A DNA stretch of 47,646 nucleotides from CALBPI01 sp038533155 (GTDB lineage: Bacteria; Pseudomonadota; Gammaproteobacteria; Steroidobacterales; Woeseiaceae): assembly GCA_038533155.1 (NCBI GenBank), contig JBCAZH010000020.1, forward strand, positions 1 to 47,646, written 5' to 3'. Of this stretch, positions 8,264 to 17,310 are shown one piece after another (positions within the stretch are counted from its first letter, which is position 1; the number at the start of each line of letters is the position of its first letter). Made by a program: the position numbers and the translations under genes. The notes below the pieces were generated by a model. It did no database searches, was not told the origin of the DNA, and saw nothing but the letters and a program-made list of their open reading frames with translations.

Positions 8264-9513
8264 GCCCTCAAGACGGCACTCCCAACGAACCTTCGATTGT
8301 CGCGAAGGTGCTCGTGCCTTTGATCATCATCGGCGGCCTGATCGGCGTCGCGCGGATCATCAGCGCGAACCCGCCGGAGGCACCGCGGCGCGGCGGTAAC
8401 GCAGGCCCCGCTCTGGTCGTTGAAACGGTCACACTCGACCCGCAGAGCTACGATGTTCGCCTGCAGAGTTACGGCACCGTGCAGCCGCGAACACAAAGTC
8501 AATTGGTGAGCCAGGTCAGCGGGCAAATCGTCGCGATTGATCCGGCCTTCCGTGAGGGCGGCGTGTTTTCGCGCGGCGATGTTCTTGTGCGTATCGACGC
8601 GCGCGATTTTGCGGCGGACGTCGATATCGCTCGCGCATCGTTGCTCGACGCCGAGCAAACCCTGGCTGAAGCCGAGGCGCGAGCCGAGCAGGCGCTCGTC
8701 GACTGGCAAGCGCTAGGCAACGAAGGTGAACCGCCTGCGCTCGTTGCAAGGATTCCCCAGCTTCGTGCCGCCGAGGCGCGAGTGGCGTCCGCGCAAGCCA
8801 CGCTGACCAAAGCCGAGCTCAGTCTGGAACGCGCGACGATTCGCGCGCCTTTCGATGGCCGTGTCCTCACACAGCTGGCTGACGTCGGCCAAGTCGTGGC
8901 TCCGAATACACCGCTCGGCGAGATCTACGCGACGGATAGCGTCGAAGTGAGGCTGCCGCTGCGCGACCGTGATCTTCCATTTGTCGATCTACCGACGCAA
9001 CGCGCAACCGCTGACACAGAGGGCGGTGAAGTCGTCCTGACCTCCACACTGGGAGATCACGCGACGTGGCAAGCGCGACTTGTTCGAACCGAAGGCGCCA
9101 TCGACCAGACCGCACGCCAGCTGCATGTCATCGCGCAGCTTGTCGACATTGATGAGTCGAGCCGGGCGACTCCGATTACGATCGGGCAATACGTCACGGC
9201 TGAGATCGAGGGTAAGACGATTGCCGACGCTTTGGTGGTGCCGAATGAGGTGTTGTCGCAAGGCACTTATCTGTTCGTCGTCGATGACAACATACTCAAC
9301 CGTCGCAAAGTGGATGTGCTGTGGCAGAACGATACGGAGAGCATCGTGGCCGGCGGCGTCCGCGGCGGCGAACAAGTCGTCACGACGCAGCTCGGCCAAG
9401 TCACAACCGGCACGCGTGTTCAAGTTCTGAACGCACCCGACCAGGACCGTAGCGATGCGAGCACTGGCAGCCGCTCGGGTAGCCCGGGCGTCGCAGGAGC
9501 GCGCAGCCAATGA
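8260..9513 (+). CDS. RND efflux periplasmic adaptor subunit (MFP)
   Basis: Membrane-fusion protein of 417 residues linking the inner-membrane pump to the outer-membrane channel. A single N-terminal membrane anchor (VLVPLIIIGGLIGVARII) is followed by the split biotinyl-lipoyl domain (SGQIVAIDPAFREGGVFSRG and later RAPFDGRVLTQLADVGQVV). These flank an alpha-helical hairpin (~110-180) rich in Ala, Glu and Arg, and then a beta-barrel. There is no lipobox, so it is a transmembrane rather than lipid anchor. It overlaps both neighbours by four bases (ATGA). The Ser/Gly-rich C-terminal tail (~395-417) looks disordered. Confidence 0.92.
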   Translation: MSPQDGTPNEPSIVAKVLVPLIIIGGLIGVARIISANPPEAPRRGGNAGPALVVETVTLDPQSYDVRLQSYGTVQPRTQSQLVSQVSGQIVAIDPAFREGGVFSRGDVLVRIDARDFAADVDIARASLLDAEQTLAEAEARAEQALVDWQALGNEGEPPALVARIPQLRAAEARVASAQATLTKAELSLERATIRAPFDGRVLTQLADVGQVVAPNTPLGEIYATDSVEVRLPLRDRDLPFVDLPTQRATADTEGGEVVLTSTLGDHATWQARLVRTEGAIDQTARQLHVIAQLVDIDESSRATPITIGQYVTAEIEGKTIADALVVPNEVLSQGTYLFVVDDNILNRRKVDVLWQNDTESIVAGGVRGGEQVVTTQLGQVTTGTRVQVLNAPDQDRSDASTGSRSGSPGVAGARSQ

Positions 9514-12500
9514 TCGCTTGGTTTGCCCGCAACTCCGTCGCCGCCAACCTGATGATGTTTACTATCGTCGTGGGCGGTGCATTCACCGTCTCGCGGTTGA
9601 TGGTGTTTGAGGTATTTCCACCCGCCGACCCTGATGTCATTTCCGTCAGCGTGCCGCTTCGCGGCGCCACACCCGAGGACGTCGAGCTAGGCATCGCAGT
9701 TCGCGTCGAAGAAGCAGTCAACGATCTGGAAGGTATCGAGCAGATCACTTCGCGCTCGATAGAAGGGTCGACGACCGTATCGATTGAAGTGGAGAGTAGC
9801 TACGATCCACGCGAGTTGCTGGCAGACATCAAAAGTCGTGTCGATGCGATCAACGGATTGCCCGCCGAAGCTGAACGACCCGTCATTGCCCTCGCCCAAC
9901 GCGAGTTTGCCGTGATCGAAATTGTCGTATCGGGTGAGGTCGACGAAGACGAGCTCAGGGGCGTCGCCGAGCAAGTTCGCGAAGAGCTACTGTTGTTGCC
10001 GGACATTACACAGGTGAAACTCGACTCGGTCCGCAACTACGAGGTGGCGATTGAAGCTTCGCAGGACCGGCTGCGCGACACCGGCATCACGCTCGAAGAG
10101 GTGGCGAATGCCGTTCGTCAAAGCTCTCAGGATTTGTCTGCTGGCAACCTGCGTTCGTCGGGTGGCGATGTGCTTTTGAGGTCGAAGGGGCAGGCCTACC
10201 GGCAAACTGATTTCGAAGACATCGTGGTGCGCACCAATGCGGATGGCAGCATCATCCGTGTCCGTGATATCGCCGCGGTGGACGACGGCTTTGAAGAAGA
10301 TGCTGTCACGACCCGCTTCAATGGCGTCAGTGCGGCGACCCTACGCGTGTCGCGCGTGGGTAAGCAAAGCGCACTCGATATTGCCGCCGCTGCGCGTCAG
10401 TACGTCAAAGAAAAACGCGCCGAGCTTCCGGTCGGGCTGTACATCGACTATTGGGACGATGACTCGGTCACACTGAAAAACCGACTCGGCATTTTGATCA
10501 GCAGTGCTTGGCAAGGCGGTCTGTTGGTCATCTTGATGCTGACCTTGTTCTTGCGTCCGGCGATCGCATTCTGGGTGTTCATCGGCATCCCCATCAGCTT
10601 CTTTGGTGCGTTCATGCTGATGAATGCGCTCGGCGTCAGCATCAACATCATGACGCTGTTTGGCTTCATTCTCGTACTGGGGTTGGTCGTCGACGATGCG
10701 ATCGTTACCGGCGAAAATGTCTACACCCATTTGAAGCGGGGAACGGATGGTCTACAGGCCGCGATCGAAGGCACGCGCGAAGTGGCTGGCCCTGTGACAT
10801 TCGGTATTCTGACGACCATGGCTGCATTTGCACCGCTGGTGTTTCTCGAGGGGCGTTTCGGACGATTTTTTTCGAACATTCCCCTGGTCGTCATTCCTGT
10901 GTTCGTGTTTTCGTTGATCGAATCGAAACTGATTCTTCCGGCGCATCTCAAGCACGTGAAGATTCGTGGCGTCCGCGAGCACGGCAACCGTTTCCAGCGA
11001 TTCCAGAAGAAATTTGCCGATGGATTCGAAAACGGAATACTGCGGTTCTACGAACCTGCATTGAATTTCGCACTGCGATACCGCTATTCAACATTAGCCG
11101 GCTTCGCCGGTGTCCTCGTGATTATGGTCACGTTAGTCACAAGCGGCTATGCGCGCTGGGTGTTTTTCGCGAGTGTCCCCAGCGAGACAATCACCGCAGA
11201 ACTCGCTATGCCAGTGGGTACCCCTTATGAGGTCACGGACCGGCACATCCAACGAATGCTGGACATTGCCCGCGGACTGAAACAGGAATACAACCAAACG
11301 TACGACGAGGAAGTCGCGGGCAACATTCTCGCGAGCACGGGTGCCAACCGCGACGCCAACGGGTCGCATATCGGTCGAGTGCAGATCGAACTTGCGCCCG
11401 CGGAGCAACGCGTTGGCAAAGTGTCTGCAAACGAGTTTGCGGCCGTATGGCGCGAGCGACTCGGTGTGATTCCGGGCGCAGAGACGATGAACATCCGCTC
11501 GTCGTGGTCCGGCGGCCGAAATCCGATTGATATACAGTTCTCAGGACAGTCCCTCGATCAACTCGCGCTGGTGGGCGATACCATGAAAGCGCACCTTGCG
11601 AGCTACGAGGGGGTTTATGAAATCAACGACAGCTTATCTGACGGGAAAGAAGAGCTGCGCATCGAACTCACTCAAGAAGGCTACGTGCTCGGCCTGACCC
11701 GCGCGGAGGTCGTCGGCCAGGTGTCCAGTGCATTCCGGGGTTTCGAGGCGCAACGAATCCAGCGTGGTCGTGACGATATTCGCGTGCTGATTCGATTGTC
11801 GGGTCAAGAACGCCAAACGATCGACACGCTCAATGAGTTACTGATACGGACACCCGATGGTCGCGACGTACCGCTGGCCAATGTCGCGACGCTGACCCCG
11901 GGCAAAGGTCCTTCGCAAATCACGCGAATCGACGGCTACCGAACCCTGAACGTGCGAGCCGAAGTCGATAAAGATACGGCTAACATGACACTGATTCAGG
12001 CCGGCATTACGGCCTACGCCGATGGCTTGATGCCACGCTTCCCAGGAATCACCTATCAACTCGAAGGCGAAGCACGAAGACAGGGCGAGATTTTCGGCAG
12101 TTTGAAGTCAGGATTGACGATCGCGTTGTTCGTCATCTTCTGTTTGCTCGCTCTTGCACTGAAAAGCTATGCCCAGGCGATCCTCGTGATGTCCGTGATT
12201 CCGTTCGGTGTGATCGGCGCCATCCTTGGTCATTGGCTGTTGGGCTATTCGGTCTCAATTCTGAGCGTCTTTGGGTTGATCGCGCTGATGGGTGTCGTCG
12301 TCAACGACAGCCTGGTGCTGGTCGACTACATCAACCGCAAACATCGTAGCGGCACACCGCTGCTTGAGGCTGCGAAGATGGCAGGCGTGGCACGTTTCCG
12401 CGCGGTGATGCTAACGTCACTGACGACGTTCCTGGGTTTGTTGCCGATGCTCAGTGTGAAATCGACAACGGCGCAGTTCCTGATTCCGATGGGAATTTCG

Positions 12501-12644
12501 CTGGCTTACGGAATTCTGTTCGCGACCTTCATCACGTTATTGTTGGTGCCGGTCAACATCATGATTGCGGATGATGTGAAACGCAGCTTCGCTGATGTAT
12601 TCCGCTGGTACTTCCGCCGCCGTCCCGCCAGCGAGGCAAGTTAG
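9510..12644 (+). CDS. RND efflux transporter permease
   Basis: Proton-driven inner-membrane pump of 1044 residues, the usual RND length. The N-terminus (MIAWFARNSVAANLMMFTIV) is the first membrane segment. The two large periplasmic loops and twelve-helix plan are evident. Membrane segment four has the paired Asp of the proton relay (VVDDAIVTGENV, Asp395/Asp396), and segment ten has VVVNDSLVLVDYINR. The sequence style is that of the HAE-1-like branch whose members start MIAWFARN and are common in marine Gammaproteobacteria. Substrates cannot be read from sequence. It converges on the acyl-CoA dehydrogenase gene with only six bases between stops and no obvious terminator. Confidence 0.93.
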   Translation: MIAWFARNSVAANLMMFTIVVGGAFTVSRLMVFEVFPPADPDVISVSVPLRGATPEDVELGIAVRVEEAVNDLEGIEQITSRSIEGSTTVSIEVESSYDPRELLADIKSRVDAINGLPAEAERPVIALAQREFAVIEIVVSGEVDEDELRGVAEQVREELLLLPDITQVKLDSVRNYEVAIEASQDRLRDTGITLEEVANAVRQSSQDLSAGNLRSSGGDVLLRSKGQAYRQTDFEDIVVRTNADGSIIRVRDIAAVDDGFEEDAVTTRFNGVSAATLRVSRVGKQSALDIAAAARQYVKEKRAELPVGLYIDYWDDDSVTLKNRLGILISSAWQGGLLVILMLTLFLRPAIAFWVFIGIPISFFGAFMLMNALGVSINIMTLFGFILVLGLVVDDAIVTGENVYTHLKRGTDGLQAAIEGTREVAGPVTFGILTTMAAFAPLVFLEGRFGRFFSNIPLVVIPVFVFSLIESKLILPAHLKHVKIRGVREHGNRFQRFQKKFADGFENGILRFYEPALNFALRYRYSTLAGFAGVLVIMVTLVTSGYARWVFFASVPSETITAELAMPVGTPYEVTDRHIQRMLDIARGLKQEYNQTYDEEVAGNILASTGANRDANGSHIGRVQIELAPAEQRVGKVSANEFAAVWRERLGVIPGAETMNIRSSWSGGRNPIDIQFSGQSLDQLALVGDTMKAHLASYEGVYEINDSLSDGKEELRIELTQEGYVLGLTRAEVVGQVSSAFRGFEAQRIQRGRDDIRVLIRLSGQERQTIDTLNELLIRTPDGRDVPLANVATLTPGKGPSQITRIDGYRTLNVRAEVDKDTANMTLIQAGITAYADGLMPRFPGITYQLEGEARRQGEIFGSLKSGLTIALFVIFCLLALALKSYAQAILVMSVIPFGVIGAILGHWLLGYSVSILSVFGLIALMGVVVNDSLVLVDYINRKHRSGTPLLEAAKMAGVARFRAVMLTSLTTFLGLLPMLSVKSTTAQFLIPMGISLAYGILFATFITLLLVPVNIMIADDVKRSFADVFRWYFRRRPASEAS

Positions 12645-12650
12645 CGCTGC

Positions 12651-13802
12651 TCAGTGGCCCGAAGCCAGTCCCATGCGCCGCGCAATAATGCCGAGCATGA
12701 TCTCGTCGGCGCCGCCGCCAATCGACGAGAGGCGGCCGTCACGGTAGGCGCGCGCGACAGGGTTATCCCACATGAACCCCATGCCGCCCCAGTACTGCAA
12801 ACAACTGTCGGCAACTTCACGAAACAGGCGACCAGATTTCAGCTTACACATGGACGCGAGTGTGGTGACATCCACACCCGCTACATAAGACTCCACCGCG
12901 CTATACACGAGCGCCCGTAGTGCTTCGATCTCTGTCTGAAGCTCCGCCAACCGAAACTGCACGACTTGATTGTCGAGAATCGGCTTACCGAAGGTCGTGC
13001 GGCTTTGCGTGTACTCGACAGTCGACTCGATGCAACGCTCCATCGCACGCAGGTTTGCTGCGCCTGCGAACAAACGCTCTTCCTGAAACTGCAGCATTTG
13101 ATAGCGAAAACCGTGACCGCGCTCCCCAATCGTATAGCGGATCGGCACACGCACATCATCGAGAAACACCTGAGCTGTATCCGAATCGCGCATGCCGAGC
13201 TTATTGAGCGGTTCCGAAAAGCTGACGCCTTTGGATGCCGTCGGCACGACAATCAACGATTTGTTGGCGTGTGACGGTGCGTCTTCGGTGTTTGCGAGCA
13301 GACACAGGAAGTCGGCTTGCGTCGAATTCGTGATCCACATCTTGGTACCGTTGATGACGTAGTCGCCGCCGTCGGTTCGTGCGTGCGTTTTGATCGCGGC
13401 GACATCCGATCCGGCATGCGGTTCGCTCACCGCTATGGAACATACCTGCTCGCCACTGATTGCCGGTGCTAGGAATGCTTCCTTCAATTCGTCACTGCCG
13501 AAACGAGCCAGAGCCGGTGTCGCCATGTCGGTTTGCACGCCGAGTGCCATCGCAACGCCGCCGGCGAGCGTGTAGCCCAGTGCCTCGGAAAACACGATCT
13601 GATGTGAGTAGTCGAGCTCGAGCCCACCGTAGCGTTCTGGTTTCGCAATTCCCAACAAACCGCGATCGCCGGCGGCGCGAAACACCTCATGCGCGGGGAA
13701 CTTGCCGTCTCGCTCCCAAGCCTCTGCCGATGGATCTAAAACATCGGCAACGAATTGCTCGGTTACCGATCGAATCGAATCATGCGTGTCAGAAAACTGC
13801 AC
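12651..13802 (-). CDS. Acyl-CoA dehydrogenase family protein
   Basis: FAD-dependent enzyme of 383 residues predicted to form a trans-2,3 double bond in an acyl-CoA. Family motifs are present: ICSIAVSEPHAGSD-like (CSIAVSEPHAGSDVAAI, ~121), INGTKMWITNS (~150), the QEERLFAGAANL helix (~240) and the C-terminal GGMGFMWDNPVARAYRDGR. The usual medium-chain catalytic Glu site (in YEGTAQI) reads IGGGADEI here. The base is therefore more likely the Glu in EERL (241-244), as in isovaleryl- and long-chain-type enzymes; that is an inference. The C-terminus resembles citronellyl-CoA dehydrogenase-like members. The alpha/beta hydrolase gene ends 13 bases upstream, suggesting one transcript. Confidence 0.9.
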   Translation of the reverse strand: MQFSDTHDSIRSVTEQFVADVLDPSAEAWERDGKFPAHEVFRAAGDRGLLGIAKPERYGGLELDYSHQIVFSEALGYTLAGGVAMALGVQTDMATPALARFGSDELKEAFLAPAISGEQVCSIAVSEPHAGSDVAAIKTHARTDGGDYVINGTKMWITNSTQADFLCLLANTEDAPSHANKSLIVVPTASKGVSFSEPLNKLGMRDSDTAQVFLDDVRVPIRYTIGERGHGFRYQMLQFQEERLFAGAANLRAMERCIESTVEYTQSRTTFGKPILDNQVVQFRLAELQTEIEALRALVYSAVESYVAGVDVTTLASMCKLKSGRLFREVADSCLQYWGGMGFMWDNPVARAYRDGRLSSIGGGADEIMLGIIARRMGLASGH

Positions 13803-13815
13803 TATCGATCAAACC

Positions 13816-14721
13816 TCAGGCGGCGGCTCGCGTAGCGTCGTTTCGTCTCGCATGCTCAATGATCAAACCCGTAATCCGATCGATCAAACCCGGCGGTAGG
13901 TCGTGACCCATGCCTTCAATGATCTCCAACTGTGCGTCAGGAATCGCATTCGCTGTATCAACGCCGCCCGCTACAGGCACAAGGCGGTCCTTGTCCCCGT
14001 GGATCACAAGCGTCGGCACCCTGACCTCGCGGAGCTTACGAACGCGGCTCTTCGCCATACCAATCGCGAGCATTTGGCGCGTCACGCCACCGCGCGTCAC
14101 GCCGCGCGCGTACATATCTTTCAATCGCTGTCTAACATGATTGAGGTCGACCCCAAACCCGTCGCTGGAGATCATCTCCCATGTTTTCATGCTGTGCTCG
14201 ATGCGTGAATCAACATCGGAGCTGACCGGTCGGCTGAGCAATTGTCGGATCAACTCCGCGTCGGGCTTGGGCAATCGCCGGTTACCGGTGGTCGACATGA
14301 TCGACGTCAAACTGAGGCAACGCTGCGGGTATTTGATCGCAAGACTCTGAGCGATCATTCCACCCATTGAAACGCCAACTATATGCGCCTGGCCGATGCC
14401 GAGTGCACCGATCAATCCGGACACATCACCTGCCATATCGTCGAGCGTGTATGGCATACGAACCGGCAAGCCCACGCTTGCCTTGAATCGTTGCCACACC
14501 AGATTGGGAACACCCGCGGATCGAAACAGCTGAGATTTGCCGATATCCCGATTGTCCATGGTCACGACGCCGAAACCCGCATCGAGAAGTCGTTCGAGAA
14601 ATAACGGTGGCCATGCGTTGAGCGGCATGCTCAAACCTTGAATTAAAAAGATGACCGGCCGATCGGCATCACCGTGGCGTTCGTAAGCGATCCGCACGCC
14701 ACCCACTTCGATTTCCGCCAT
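13816..14721 (-). CDS. Alpha/beta hydrolase
   Basis: Predicted cytoplasmic esterase or lipase-like hydrolase of 301 residues. The fold is clear: oxyanion strand IFLIQGLSMPLNAW (~25-38), MDNRDIGKS (~55), nucleophile elbow GVSMGGM with the catalytic Ser (~118), acid HGDKDRLVP (~243) and catalytic His in GMGHDLPPG (~272). No signal peptide is present. It is the first gene of a probable two-gene unit with the acyl-CoA dehydrogenase, fitting a lipid or branched acyl catabolic role, though the substrate is unknown. The start at 14721 has no strong ribosome site. Confidence 0.88.
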   Translation of the reverse strand: MAEIEVGGVRIAYERHGDADRPVIFLIQGLSMPLNAWPPLFLERLLDAGFGVVTMDNRDIGKSQLFRSAGVPNLVWQRFKASVGLPVRMPYTLDDMAGDVSGLIGALGIGQAHIVGVSMGGMIAQSLAIKYPQRCLSLTSIMSTTGNRRLPKPDAELIRQLLSRPVSSDVDSRIEHSMKTWEMISSDGFGVDLNHVRQRLKDMYARGVTRGGVTRQMLAIGMAKSRVRKLREVRVPTLVIHGDKDRLVPVAGGVDTANAIPDAQLEIIEGMGHDLPPGLIDRITGLIIEHARRNDATRAAA

Positions 14722-14794
14722 GTATTCCCCCCTGTGCTTAGAACGCCAACATGATAGGGTCAGCAGTCTCGAAACACCATGCCGAGATGGAACT

Positions 14795-15655
14795 TTGAAA
14801 ACATCGATTAGCTACTTGGCGCTGATCTCTTTGAGCGCGACGCTATTCGCGCAGGACGATAGCGGCTATGCCATCGGCTTCGGTGCGGCGGCCGACAATG
14901 GCAATGGTACGACGTTCAGTGTACTCGGCAACTACATCGTCAACGACGCCGTTATGTTGAGCGCGAGTCTTGCAACCACACGAGCCGATGGCGCACCCGA
15001 TAGTGTTCAGACTCGGGATTGGGAGGTCGGTGGCCAGTATGATTTCGGCCCGATCGGTGTCGAGGTTTACGGTGGGCAGTCTGGTGATCCAGATGATTTC
15101 GACTCGCAAGATTTGTCGGCAGGCTTGTATCACTTCGGTGATCACTGGCGCTGGTCGGTACGCTACTTGGAACGTGACATCGATCTGATCCTGCGTACTC
15201 CGAATCTCGATCGCGTTGATGACATCAGCGTGCCATTAGCTGCCGACGGTTGGCGGGTCGGTCTGGGTTACAAAACGGAGGGTGGGTTTCGTATCAATGC
15301 AAGCTCACGTTGGTATGACTACGACCGAGACCTCACGTTGCTCGGTACTCGCGTCATCATTCAACGCCTATCGCCGACATCACTGACCTTGGCAACCTCG
15401 CTACTAGATCGCAGCGACAGCCTGCGTGCCGAATGGAAGGTGGGCGAGCAGAGTGCGTTTAATGTCTCTGTAACCCGCGACGAATTGGCGGGCGATCTCG
15501 GGATCGCTGACACACTGAGCGTTGGCTTTCTTACGCCGGCAGGCGCAACAGGTGATCTCGATATCAGCGTGGGTGTGTCCGAAGGCAGCGACGGCCTCGA
15601 CGGCAACACGGTTTTTCTTAGCGTCTTTTATCTGTTCTACGGCGGATTCAACTAG
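14795..15655 (+). CDS. Putative outer-membrane beta-barrel protein
   Basis: Predicted porin-like protein of 286 residues. A TTG start at 14795 gives a clean signal peptide (LKTSISYLALISLSATLFAQ) cut before DDSGYAIGFG. The mature part is built of alternating polar/hydrophobic strands rich in Gly, Tyr, Trp and Asp (YDFGPIGVEVYGGQSGD, WRVGLGYKTEGGFRINASSR). It ends with aromatic residues (VFYLFYGGFN), as barrels do. The longer open frame starts at 14720, inside the divergent hydrolase start, and lacks a signal, so it is disfavoured. No specific family recognised. It converges on the DUF3106 gene four bases away. Confidence 0.65.
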   Translation: MKTSISYLALISLSATLFAQDDSGYAIGFGAAADNGNGTTFSVLGNYIVNDAVMLSASLATTRADGAPDSVQTRDWEVGGQYDFGPIGVEVYGGQSGDPDDFDSQDLSAGLYHFGDHWRWSVRYLERDIDLILRTPNLDRVDDISVPLAADGWRVGLGYKTEGGFRINASSRWYDYDRDLTLLGTRVIIQRLSPTSLTLATSLLDRSDSLRAEWKVGEQSAFNVSVTRDELAGDLGIADTLSVGFLTPAGATGDLDISVGVSEGSDGLDGNTVFLSVFYLFYGGFN

Positions 15656-15659
15656 CGCG

Positions 15660-16139
15660 TCAGTCTCGATTCGCCCGTCGGCGACGCTGCTGAACCCGTT
15701 CGCGCATTTTCTCCATCGCTTTCTCGCGCTCTTCAGGCGTCAGCGTGCGGAAGCGATTCCGCAGTGCTTCGCGACGCTCCGGTGACAGACGATTAAATCG
15801 CTGTAGCCGGTTCCGTAGTTCCTCGCGCTGCTCGGGAGACATTTCACGAAACACCTGCAACCGGCGACGCAACTCTGTTCGACGCGCCTCCGGCAACCCT
15901 TGGAACCGTTCAAACTTTGATTGAAGCTCCGCGCGTTGATCGTCGTCCATTGCAAGCCAGCGGTCTGCACCGCGTACCAGACGTTCCCGCCGCGACGCAT
16001 CAAGGTCGACCCATTGCTGCTCGTAGGCGGCTAAGGCGGTCTGTTGTTCACCCGATAGATCCACCCACTCTTGGGCAAACAGATCTCCGGAGATCAAAAG
16101 CGCCGTCGTCATGATGACAAATCGAATCCACTGGTTCAT
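15660..16139 (-). CDS. DUF3106 Arg-rich secreted protein
   Basis: Predicted exported protein of 159 residues. After a signal peptide ending LLISGDLFA, the mature ~137 residues hold 31 Arg and 3 Lys against 27 acidic residues. The protein is a ladder of short amphipathic helices with a repeating P-E/Q-R-R/E-E pattern (SPEQREELRNRLQRF, LSPERREALRNRFRTL, LTPEEREKAMEKM). This is the DUF3106 family, whose role is unknown; the helices recall Spy/CpxP-type periplasmic proteins. It is the last gene of the sigma-factor operon. Its ATG overlaps the stop of the acidic-protein gene (TGATG), and an in-frame GTG one codon upstream is less likely. Confidence 0.85.
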   Translation of the reverse strand: MNQWIRFVIMTTALLISGDLFAQEWVDLSGEQQTALAAYEQQWVDLDASRRERLVRGADRWLAMDDDQRAELQSKFERFQGLPEARRTELRRRLQVFREMSPEQREELRNRLQRFNRLSPERREALRNRFRTLTPEEREKAMEKMRERVQQRRRRANRD

Positions 16140-16393
16140 CACACTGCCTCCGCGGTGTCTGACACCGCCGTATCTTCATTCTCATCCTGACCATCGGATG
16201 GAATAGACGTGTCCTCGAATGCCTCTGACTCGACAGACTCAAACGTCATGGCATCAACCAACTCATCCTCTACTTCCACCATGTCGCCCAGGAAATCAAA
16301 GAAATCGTAGGAATCTGAATCGGCTAACGACACACTGGCCAGCAAGCCCAGCACGACCGCGCAGCCTTGCCACATCAATCCATTAACCTTCAT
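16139..16393 (-). CDS. Very acidic small secreted protein
   Basis: Predicted exported protein of 84 residues. MKVNGLMWQGCAVVLGLLAS begins a signal peptide cut near SLA/D. The mature 60 residues contain 22 Asp or Glu and no Lys, Arg or His, an extreme composition that predicts a disordered or metal/partner-binding polypeptide. I do not recognise a family. The ATG at 16393 lies inside the end of the membrane-protein gene (11-bp overlap), and its stop overlaps the DUF3106 start, so it is translationally coupled on both sides. The longer open frame to 16474 lacks a signal and is rejected. Placement between a candidate anti-sigma protein and an Arg-rich exported protein suggests a binding partner (inference). 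Confidence 0.75.
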   Translation of the reverse strand: MKVNGLMWQGCAVVLGLLASVSLADSDSYDFFDFLGDMVEVEDELVDAMTFESVESEAFEDTSIPSDGQDENEDTAVSDTAEAV

Positions 16394-16751
16394 CGAGAGA
16401 CTCCTCGACCAACATCTCATCATCGAGCCAAGCCAGCAGCTCCAGCGACTCAAGCACCTCGATGTCGGCGACAATCGCGAGCTCTGCCTCGTTCAAATCT
16501 GGCAGCGGTTGAATGTTGGGCGACTGCAAAATAAAGAACAGCGCCACGCCAGCCGCCACCGCGCCGCCCAACGACCCGCCGACGTACCAGCGTGGATCCA
16601 GCCCGACCGGTGCGGAGGCTGCGAGTACTGCTTCCTCGCGAGCCGCCTGCAATCGCGCCAACGTGGCCTCATCCAAGGGCTGGTCGAGGCTGCGCACCAA
16701 CCGATCGGCAAACACCTGATCGTCAGTATTCAAATCGCTGTTGTTTGTCAT
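16383..16751 (-). CDS. Single-TM DUF3619-like protein, candidate anti-sigma factor
   Basis: Predicted inner-membrane protein of 122 residues. A cytoplasmic N-terminal helix region (FADRLVRSLDQPLDEATLAR, then LQAAREEAVLA) is followed by one membrane segment (GGSLGGAVAAGVALFFILQS, ~57-76). A short acidic outer tail follows (NEAELAIVADIEVLESLELL). Length, layout and gene order match DUF3619 proteins found directly after ECF sigma genes in other Proteobacteria. An anti-sigma role is inferred from topology and position, not shown by a known zinc motif. The ATG at 16751 overlaps the sigma stop by four bases (ATGA), arguing for equal production. An in-frame ATG two codons upstream is less likely. 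Confidence 0.75.
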   Translation of the reverse strand: MTNNSDLNTDDQVFADRLVRSLDQPLDEATLARLQAAREEAVLAASAPVGLDPRWYVGGSLGGAVAAGVALFFILQSPNIQPLPDLNEAELAIVADIEVLESLELLAWLDDEMLVEESLDEG

Positions 16752-17296
16752 GACCATTCCGCTCCCAATAACTCACGCAGTTTTTGAACCGCGCGAGAGT
16801 GATGCGTTTTGACGCTCCCTTCGGAGCATTCCATGGCTTGTGCAGTCTCCGCGACGCTCAAGCCTTCCCAACTGCGCAGCAGAAAAGCTTCGCGCTGTCG
16901 CGGCGGCAGCGCCGAGACCGCCGCTTGCACCGCCTCGTGCGAGGTATCCAATTCGCTTCGCACTTGTGGGTTGTCCGCTGCCGGCGCGGGGATCATCTCC
17001 TCGGCCGGGGTCTGCTCGTCGAGATCGTCCCGCGAACGACCGAACAACGAAAAGACCTTGCCGTATGATCGCCGCCGTCGATAGCAGTCCCGAATTCGGT
17101 TTTGAAGAATTCGGAAAAACAGCGGCCGCCATTCCTCGGTCGGCCGCTTCGAGTACTTTCTCGCGAGCGTCATCATGCTTTCCTGCACAATATCCAACGC
17201 GTCCTCGCGATGACTGATGGACAGCACCGCCATCCGATAGGCGCTCTGTTCCACTTCCTTTAGGAACTCGTTCAAAGCTGCTGCGCTGCCGTCCAT
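16748..17296 (-). CDS. ECF-type RNA polymerase sigma factor
   Basis: Alternative sigma factor of 182 residues. Region 2 is seen at ~15-80 (ISHREDALDIVQESMMTLAR, then RPLFFRILQNRIRDCYRRRR), and region 4 at ~125-178 (VSALPPRQREAFLLRSWEGL, then SVAETAQAMECSEGSVKTHH). The linker is long and acidic. There is no region 1.1 or 3. It directs transcription in response to a signal that would be relayed by the co-translated membrane protein downstream. It starts 14 bases after the lipoprotein gene, so the five genes 19188-15660 form one unit, perhaps autoregulated. Its recognition sequence is unknown. Confidence 0.9.
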   Translation of the reverse strand: MDGSAAALNEFLKEVEQSAYRMAVLSISHREDALDIVQESMMTLARKYSKRPTEEWRPLFFRILQNRIRDCYRRRRSYGKVFSLFGRSRDDLDEQTPAEEMIPAPAADNPQVRSELDTSHEAVQAAVSALPPRQREAFLLRSWEGLSVAETAQAMECSEGSVKTHHSRAVQKLRELLGAEWS

Positions 17297-17310
17297 CAGT
17301 TTCCATCATC

